64,000 nt of DNA from Lysobacter solisilvae (GTDB lineage: Bacteria > Pseudomonadota > Gammaproteobacteria > Xanthomonadales > Xanthomonadaceae), in contig NZ_CP071518.1 of assembly GCF_016613535.2 (NCBI RefSeq), positions 3,286,001-3,350,000 of the forward strand. Reading direction: 5' to 3'. Each line of letters starts with the position of its first letter. Position 1 is the stretch's first letter. This document shows positions 59,230-64,000 of this stretch, piece by piece. Position numbers and translations under genes: made by a program. Below the pieces are notes generated by a model. It was not told where the DNA came from. It saw only the letters and a program-made list of their open reading frames with translations, and searched no databases.

Positions 59230-60075
59230 ATGATCAACCCGCTGCGTTCGCTCCTGATCGGCGCCCTGCTGCTCTCGCCCCTCGCCGCCCGCGCCGAGAC
59301 CCATGCGACCTGCGCCGGCTTCATCGACTCGCTACCCACTGTCATCGATTCCCAGGGCACCTGGTGCCTGCGCCATGACCTCAGCACCGCCATCACCGTC
59401 GGCACCGCCATCGAGATCACCACCAACAACGTCACCATCGACTGCAACAACTTCAAGGTGGGCGGCCTGGCCGCGGGCATCAGCTCCAAGACCTCGGGGA
59501 TCAGGACGTCCTTCCGGCAGAACATCACCGTACGCAACTGCAACCTGCGGGGCTTCTTCATCGGCATCAACATCTACGGCGGTTCCGGCCACCTGGTCGA
59601 AGACAACCGCCTCGACAACAACACCCTCTTCGGCATGTACCTGTTCGCGGAAGCCGCACTCGTCCAGCGCAATCGCGTGTTCGATACCGGCGGTTCGCCC
59701 GGCGAGGGCGGCCCTACGGGCATCTGGGCCGTGGGTGACATCATCGACAACGTCGTCTCCGGTGTCTTCGGCGATGCCGTGAACACCTCCCCCACCGGCA
59801 TCATGCAGACACTCGACGGCGGCCGCGTGGTCCAGGGCAACCGCGTCAACGGGCTGGTCACCTCCGGCACCGGTACCGCGCGCGGCATCAGCGCATCCAG
59901 CTTCAGCACCCGCGTGCAGGGCAACCACATCACGGCCCAGACCATGACTCCCGGCATCGGCCTCGACGCCGCCAGCGGGACGAGCTTCTGCCTGGAAAAC
60001 ACGGTTTCCAACTTCCAGACGTCGCTGCAGGGCTGCGGGTGGAGCGTGGGGAACCTGGCGTTGAATACGCCTTGA
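59230..60075 (+). CDS. Exported parallel beta-helix protein, subfamily A copy 2
   Basis: 281 residues, the same length as A1 and A3, with signal peptide MINPLRSLLIGALLLSPLAA and mature sequence CAGFIDSLPTVIDSQGTWCL, NNVTIDCNNFKVGGLAAGIS, NITVRNCNLRGFFIGINIY, HLVEDNRLDNNTLFGMYL and a CLENTVSNFQTSLQGCG end. The true start is far inside a much longer open frame. Its leader has the A-type hairpin CTTCG-AACC-CGAAG 14 bases before the ATG. Confidence 0.86.
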   Translation: MINPLRSLLIGALLLSPLAARAETHATCAGFIDSLPTVIDSQGTWCLRHDLSTAITVGTAIEITTNNVTIDCNNFKVGGLAAGISSKTSGIRTSFRQNITVRNCNLRGFFIGINIYGGSGHLVEDNRLDNNTLFGMYLFAEAALVQRNRVFDTGGSPGEGGPTGIWAVGDIIDNVVSGVFGDAVNTSPTGIMQTLDGGRVVQGNRVNGLVTSGTGTARGISASSFSTRVQGNHITAQTMTPGIGLDAASGTSFCLENTVSNFQTSLQGCGWSVGNLALNTP

Positions 60076-60268
60076 TGAGGCGGTGAGCGGACGAGCAGGA
60101 TCGCTTGATGACCTGCCTGCCTCATTTCAGACACGACGGACGAGGTGAGCTCGCGTGACCGGCCCGGAGAACGCACCGCGCGGGCCAATGGCCCCCGTCC
60201 CCTATATCCTCGCCCGCACCTGCCCCGATCCTCGGGGTAATTGCTTCGAACCCGAAGGCCCACAGACC

Positions 60269-61114
60269 ATGATCAACCCGCTGCGTTTGCTCCTGATCGG
60301 CGCCCTGCTGCTTTCACCCCTGGCCGCCCGCGCCGAGACCCATGCGACCTGCGCCGGCTTCATCGACTCGGTCCCCACCGCCATCAACACCCAGGGCACC
60401 TGGTGCCTGCGCCATGACCTCAGCACCGCCGTCACCATGGGCAGCGCGATCGAGATCAGCACCAACAACGTCACCATCGACTGCAACAACTTCAAGCTGG
60501 GCGGCCTGGCCGCGGGCGTCAGCTCGATGGCCATGGGCATCAGGACGGCCAACCACCAGAACATCACCGTGCGCAACTGCAACGTGCGCGGCTTCAACAT
60601 CGGCATCAACTTCTACGGGGGCGCCGGCCACCTGGTCGAAGACAACCGTCTGGACAACAATCTGGTGTATGGCATCTACGTGTATGCCGGCAACTCCCTC
60701 ATCCGGCGCAACCGCGTGTTCGACACCGGCGGCTCGCCTGGCGAGCCCGCGCCCACCGGCATCTGGGCCTCGGCCAACATCTTCGACAACGAGATCTCCG
60801 GCGTCTTCGGCAGCGCCGCGAACGTCTACCCCCGGGGCATCGTGCACATGCTCACTGGCGGCGGCGTGATCCAGGGCAACCACGTCAGCGGGCTGGCCAC
60901 CTCCGGCGCCGGCACCGCGCAGGGCATCGCCGCCTCCAGCAGCGGCACCCGCGTGCAGGGCAACCACATCTCGGCCCAGGCCATGACCAACGGCGTCGGC
61001 GTCTACGCCCCCGGCGGCGCGAGCTTCTGCCTCGAAAACACGGTCTTCAACTATCAGACGCCACTGCAGGATTGCGGGTGGAGCGTGGGGAACCTGGCGT
61101 TGAACTCGCCTTGA
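60269..61114 (+). CDS. Exported parallel beta-helix protein, subfamily A copy 3
   Basis: 281 residues: MINPLRLLLIGALLLSPLAA, CAGFIDSVPTAINTQGTWCL, NNVTIDCNNFKLGGLAAGVS, NITVRNCNVRGFNIGINFY, a CLENTVFNYQTPLQDCG end. It lies about 190 bases after A2 on the same strand and is its closest relative, so a local duplication is likely. Leader hairpin CTTCG-AACC-CGAAG is conserved. No catalytic residues are recognised. Confidence 0.86.
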   Translation: MINPLRLLLIGALLLSPLAARAETHATCAGFIDSVPTAINTQGTWCLRHDLSTAVTMGSAIEISTNNVTIDCNNFKLGGLAAGVSSMAMGIRTANHQNITVRNCNVRGFNIGINFYGGAGHLVEDNRLDNNLVYGIYVYAGNSLIRRNRVFDTGGSPGEPAPTGIWASANIFDNEISGVFGSAANVYPRGIVHMLTGGGVIQGNHVSGLATSGAGTAQGIAASSSGTRVQGNHISAQAMTNGVGVYAPGGASFCLENTVFNYQTPLQDCGWSVGNLALNSP

Positions 61115-61229
61115 TGGGCGGGGGCGGCGGCGTCGATTGACCAGCCAGGTCGATCAATTGCCTCCGTCCCCATTATTCGGTGCCCGTCGCAGCGCCCGGA
61201 CGGGTCAGTGCCCTTCGTCTCTTGATCCC

Positions 61230-62072
61230 TTAGTCCGCCGCCACGAACCGGATCGCCTCGGCGACGGCCTTGGGATTCTCGCGGTGGATGTTGTGCCCGG
61301 TGGCGTAGTACTTGTGCATGCCGCGCGACACGCCTGCGAACAGGTTCGCGTGCTGGCCCTTCCACAGGGCCTTGCCCTGCGCGGTTTCCTCGAACACGAA
61401 CGGGTCGGCCGCTACCTGTGTCGCGGTGAGCAGTGCTACCGGTACGTCAGGCAGTTCCGGCGCGCTGCGGGGCGCAACGGCGGCGTTGTCCAACTGGGCG
61501 ATCAGCAGCTTGTAGTCCTCCGCCATGGCCGGCGGCAGCATCGTCAATAGCGCCTTGTCGTCGGCCAGCACGCGCTCGCGATCGGCGTGCAGGAAGGCGG
61601 TGCGCTGCCCCATGGTCGCCGGATCGACCAGCACCAGGCCCCGAAGGCGCTGCGGATGCTGGCGCGCGAACTCGGTCGCCAGCAGGCCACCGTAGGAATG
61701 GCCGACCAGCACGACCTTGCGGCCGGGCGCCAGCGCGTCGATGACGGCGCCGAGGTCCTGCACATGCTGATCGATTGTCTTCGGGGCACCGTCCGTCCCG
61801 GACTTGCCCAGGCCAGCGCGTGCGTAGGTGATGCAGGTGCAGTCGGCGCCCAGCTTGGCGATCGTGTCCGTCCACACGCCGGCGCCCTGGCCAAAACCGG
61901 ACTCGAACACAACGGTGACGGGCCCCTGCCCCTGCTGCTCCGCCTGCAGGCTGTAGCCCGTGCGGGCCACCTGCGTTCCGGTCGACTGTACGTCCGCCGC
62001 CTGCACCGTCGTCGCCGCGCATGCCAGCGCCAACGTCAGCATCCATCCCTTGGTCCCGAACGTCTTGCCCAC
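61230..62072 (-). CDS. Exported alpha/beta hydrolase
   Basis: 280 residues: signal peptide (GKTFGTKGWMLTLALACAAT, then TVQA-ADV), VVFESGFGQGAGVW oxyanion strand, nucleophile elbow VGHSYGG (Ser126), VLVDPATMG, and the catalytic His in YYATGHNIHRENP near the end. The family covers esterases, haloperoxidases and epoxide hydrolases; substrate unknown. GTG start 62072 (GGGGGT five bases before) or ATG 62042, which would still retain a signal peptide. Confidence 0.85.
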   Translation of the reverse strand: MGKTFGTKGWMLTLALACAATTVQAADVQSTGTQVARTGYSLQAEQQGQGPVTVVFESGFGQGAGVWTDTIAKLGADCTCITYARAGLGKSGTDGAPKTIDQHVQDLGAVIDALAPGRKVVLVGHSYGGLLATEFARQHPQRLRGLVLVDPATMGQRTAFLHADRERVLADDKALLTMLPPAMAEDYKLLIAQLDNAAVAPRSAPELPDVPVALLTATQVAADPFVFEETAQGKALWKGQHANLFAGVSRGMHKYYATGHNIHRENPKAVAEAIRFVAAD

Positions 62073-62192
62073 TCATCACCCCCGCGTTGTTGATGTGCGC
62101 AGTGTGGCGGAATGAATGGAAGTGGCGCAGTGCATTTGGTCATGCATGTGAACGCAGGCGGGAGTGCTTGGCATATGTCGCCTGCGTTGGGC
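62073..62192. other. Boundary of the second integron-like relic
   Basis: 120 bases upstream of the alpha/beta hydrolase. GTTGGGC (62186-62192), read as GCCCAAC on the minus strand, fits an attC core; with CCGCGCAGCGG it looks like half an attC site that follows the gene fragment at 62193. No other signal. Confidence 0.4.
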
Positions 62193-62294
62193 CTAGCCGC
62201 GCAGCGGCTTTGGCCGGAACCCCTGCCCGTAAGCCACCTTCAACTCGGCGAGCTCCTGCGGTGACAGGTGATACGCAAAGACCTGCAGTACAGG
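62193..62294 (-). pseudogene. C-terminal remnant of a cassette gene
   Basis: Minus-strand codons from 62294 give QVFAYHLSPQELAELKVAYG, then QGFRPKPLRG and a TAG inside the attC-like core. There is no start: immediately upstream the frame is closed by TAA within TTAATTCCCTCCGTCCCCTG (62310-62291), a motif that also occurs elsewhere in the window. It looks like the tail of a gene truncated by insertion of, or recombination at, that motif. Confidence 0.5.
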
Positions 62295-62401
62295 GGACGG
62301 AGGGAATTAAGGTCGCTTCTTCCCTCCCGCTTTTTCAGGAGTGGCGACTCCGCGTGGAGTCGCCCGTCGCAGGCATCGGGCGGGTTGGTTACCCCCTCTT
62401 T

Positions 62402-62454
62402 GATTGCCGAATCAAGCCGAGCCGCGAAGCTTCCGCTTGGATGAACTGTCAGGC
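62402..62454 (-). repeat. attC-like integron site, 53 bp
   Basis: Minus strand: GCCTGAC (62454-62448; core GCCTAAC with one change), AGTTCATCCAAGCGGAAGC, TTCGCGGCTCGGCTTGATTC, GGCAATC. The arms AAGC/GCTT pair; the site contains the TGA stop of the 62449-63045 gene, as a cassette should. Confidence 0.65.
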
Positions 62455-63045
62455 AAGGCCCGCGTCACCCTTGAGCCGCCCTCTTAGGTACTTACCAGAA
62501 GCTCCCGCTAGCTCGCTCCTGTCAAAGAGCTTGCCTTGGAACTGGAAATCGCGACCAATGCGAATGATGAGCAACTGTTCAAAATCTCCCTGACTCTTGA
62601 CGAGCACACGATCGCTGGTTTTCTCAGGCGAGATCGTCTTTACCTCGACAAGCTTTCCGGCAATCGTGCCGTCAGAGCCAGCCCTGTGGGTTGCATGTCG
62701 ACGAAGTCCGAACTTGATCTCGGCATAGATCTCTCCGAGCTCTCCCCAGACCTGCAAGTATCTGCCTGTGTTCTCGAAATGGCGCTCAGCGCATTCGACA
62801 AGATCCTGGAAGATTTCAGTTTGCTCAAGGACGCTGTAGGGAAATCCTTCCCTGCTCTGAAATGGCTCGCTTGGCTCAATCGAGTAGGCGTCATCTTCCG
62901 GCGCTTCTTCAAGTTGAGAGTCGACCCAGTCCCGATCTATGTAGCTCCACTGCCACGGCGCTAGACCAGAGCTGGCGGCGTCGGCGATCTGCTCTGGGCT
63001 ATAGCCGCGCTCCTGCATCTCATGAAGAAAATCCCAATCCCCCAT
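62449..63045 (-). CDS. Putative PD-(D/E)XK-fold nuclease-like cassette protein
   Basis: 198 residues, of lower GC than the flanks. The central GELGEIYAEIKFGLRRHATH, then RAGSDGTIAGKLVEVKTISP fits the restriction-endonuclease fold: Glu in a helix, SDG before strand 2, and E-V-K on strand 3 (LVEVKTI), then LLIIRI. The N-terminal 90 residues are acidic and aromatic (WQWSYIDRDWVDSQLEEAPE) and may be a separate helical domain. AGGGAGAG precedes ATG 63045. Bracketed by attC-like sites, it looks like a mobile cassette with a possible defence or DNA-processing role. Confidence 0.68.
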   Translation of the reverse strand: MGDWDFLHEMQERGYSPEQIADAASSGLAPWQWSYIDRDWVDSQLEEAPEDDAYSIEPSEPFQSREGFPYSVLEQTEIFQDLVECAERHFENTGRYLQVWGELGEIYAEIKFGLRRHATHRAGSDGTIAGKLVEVKTISPEKTSDRVLVKSQGDFEQLLIIRIGRDFQFQGKLFDRSELAGASGKYLRGRLKGDAGLA

Positions 63046-63053
63046 GGTCTCTC

Positions 63054-63087
63054 CCTAAGCGACTTCGACTCGAATGAATTGTTAGGC
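63054..63087 (-). repeat. Truncated attC-like site
   Basis: Minus-strand GCCTAAC (63087-63081), AATTCATTCGAGTCGAAGTC, GCTTAGG: the left half matches the other attC-like sites, but the right arm is cut so that the Shine-Dalgarno of the next gene falls in it. It follows the 63102-63458 gene by 15 bases. Confidence 0.6.
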
Positions 63088-63101
63088 CCCAACCCGCGCA
63101 A

Positions 63102-63458
63102 TCACAGGCAATCCCCATAACTGCACGCGGTGAAGAGGCCAAGAAAGAGGAACGCCGGCAACAGTAAGGCGAGTGCAAAAAAAGTGGCCACTACGCGGCC
63201 CGCCACTTGCTTGTAGGGGTAGATCAATACCGCTGCCACGGATGTGATCAGGCCGGTGATGAGCGCCGGAAGTGACCACGGCCAGTCTGACGCACTGGCG
63301 CCGGACCAGTAGCCAGAAGCGGTGCCGACCCAGGCGATTGCCAATCCGAGTAGTACGCCTGCAGCCGAGCGCATCAGATGCTCCACGGTCGAGCGTGCCG
63401 TGACTCTCCCGGTTGCCGGGGCAGTTGATTCCGGAGATGCGTAAGGATTCTCGGACAT
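63102..63458 (-). CDS. Small membrane protein, MSENPYASP type
   Basis: 118 residues with the N-terminal MSENPYASPES tag seen in many small bacterial membrane proteins and three to four helices (VLLGLAIAWVGTASGYW, LPALITGLITSVAAVLIYP, ATFFALALLLPAFLFLGLFT). A longer frame (TTG 63488) overlaps the stop of the previous gene, but ATG 63458 is preferred. Ends just before the truncated attC site, so it may be part of the same cassette-like region. Function unknown. Confidence 0.65.
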   Translation of the reverse strand: MSENPYASPESTAPATGRVTARSTVEHLMRSAAGVLLGLAIAWVGTASGYWSGASASDWPWSLPALITGLITSVAAVLIYPYKQVAGRVVATFFALALLLPAFLFLGLFTACSYGDCL

Positions 63459-63484
63459 TGCTGTGCGGCCTGACCCCCGCCCCC

Positions 63485-63763
63485 TCAATCCCGCGCCAGC
63501 CCGCGCGCAGCGGCGGCCGCGGCGCGCAGGACCCGGATGTAGTCCTCGCGCGCCCTCGCCGCCTGGGCGATAGCCGAATCCAGGCCCTCGAAATACGACG
63601 CCACCAGCGCTTGCGCGTTGAACTGGTCGCTCAGCTCGGCCATCGTCTTGGCCACCGTGTCGCGGACATGCCAGTCCACGTTCATGCCCTTCTCTGCTTT
63701 GATGGCGAGGTCGACGACGCGCAGCAGGTGCGGCGTCACGAGACCGACGACAGTGGCTTTCAT
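63485..63763 (-). CDS. Small helical protein of unknown function
   Basis: 92 residues: KATVVGLVTPHLLRVVDLAI, VRDTVAKTMAELSDQFNAQA, YFEGLDSAIAQAARAREDYI and an alanine-rich tail. All-helical and without signal or membrane segment. ATG 63763. No family recognised. Confidence 0.6.
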   Translation of the reverse strand: MKATVVGLVTPHLLRVVDLAIKAEKGMNVDWHVRDTVAKTMAELSDQFNAQALVASYFEGLDSAIAQAARAREDYIRVLRAAAAAARGLARD

Positions 63764-63852
63764 CCTTTCAACCCTGGCTTCCGGAACCCCGCAAGATTAC
63801 CGCGACGGGCGGCGGGGGCGGGTTAATTGCCTCCGTTCCCATTGATTGCCCC

Positions 63853-64000
63853 TCACCGCCACGCGCTGCCCACCGTCACGTAGACCGCCTCGTCCTCTGC
63901 CCCCCAGCCGTAGTCGAGGCCGGCGTACAGGCCCATCCGGCGCGCGATGAGGTAGCGGAAGCCGGCGCCCTTGGCCACGGCGCTGGCGGTGTCGCCGAAG
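63853..64000 (-). CDS. C-terminus of an outer-membrane beta-barrel protein (cut by edge)
   Basis: The last 49 codons of a minus-strand gene: FGDTASAVAKGAGFRYLIAR, RMGLYAGLDYGWGAEDEAVY and VTVGSAWR, then TGA at 63853. Alternating aromatic/polar strands, the Y-x-G-x-D-Y-G-W-G pattern and a terminal strand are typical of BamA/TamA- or FhaC-type barrels. Which family member it is cannot be told. Confidence 0.75.
   Translation of the reverse strand, partial: FGDTASAVAKGAGFRYLIARRMGLYAGLDYGWGAEDEAVYVTVGSAWR

Overview
The window looks like chromosomal DNA of a high-GC gammaproteobacterium of the Xanthomonadaceae, closest in style to Lysobacter, Luteimonas or a relative. This rests on gene content (M72, S1 alpha-lytic/streptogrisin-type and S8 secreted peptidases, FG-GAP repeat proteins) and on integron attC-like sites of the xanthomonad type. 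Genus is inference. No rRNA, tRNA, CRISPR array, transposase or integrase gene was seen.

Layout: 0-8.4 kb holds a PLP decarboxylase, a GST, a minus-strand set of two DUF1801 proteins, an AraC regulator and a VOC protein, then a DUF2975 membrane protein with its partner Xre regulator behind a promoter carrying two palindromic operators. 8.6-28.5 kb is rich in exported proteins: an M72 metallopeptidase, two tandem FG-GAP/VCBS paralogues, a 1575-residue surface protein with eight exact-period 116-residue repeats, a bacterial lysyl oxidase, an S1 peptidase, a small orphan Hint-like protein and a large unknown exported protein. 28.8-43.5 kb has reductases, GFA proteins, an ABC transporter whose permease is fused to an M1 peptidase, an unusual zinc-binding SDR, an S8 subtilase, a MEDS sensor protein and a TerC protein behind a yybP-ykoY (manganese) riboswitch.

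43.5-46.5 kb and 62.2-63.5 kb look like relics of a chromosomal integron: small minus-strand genes of less typical composition, most followed by an attC-like site whose core overlaps or abuts the stop codon. They encode a HEPN-like protein, two possible PD-(D/E)XK-fold proteins, glycine-zipper proteins and small membrane proteins. 46.5-64 kb otherwise carries ordinary metabolic and exported proteins (DOPA dioxygenase, beta-lactamase-family hydrolase, two-lobed retropepsin-like protease, M20 peptidase, alpha/beta hydrolase), a palindromic repeat cluster at 56.9-57.4 kb, and the C-terminus of an outer-membrane barrel at the right edge.

A recurring theme is a family of five small exported parallel beta-helix proteins in two subfamilies, scattered at 42.6, 51.9, 55.4, 59.2 and 60.3 kb. 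Each subfamily has its own conserved leader; in one, a small hairpin covers the probable Shine-Dalgarno. With the peptidases and surface proteins this suggests an organism that invests heavily in its extracellular proteome. Many small families occur in pairs (DUF1801, VOC, GFA, RibD-like reductase, NTF2-like, FG-GAP), which suggests repeated local duplication or parallel acquisition.
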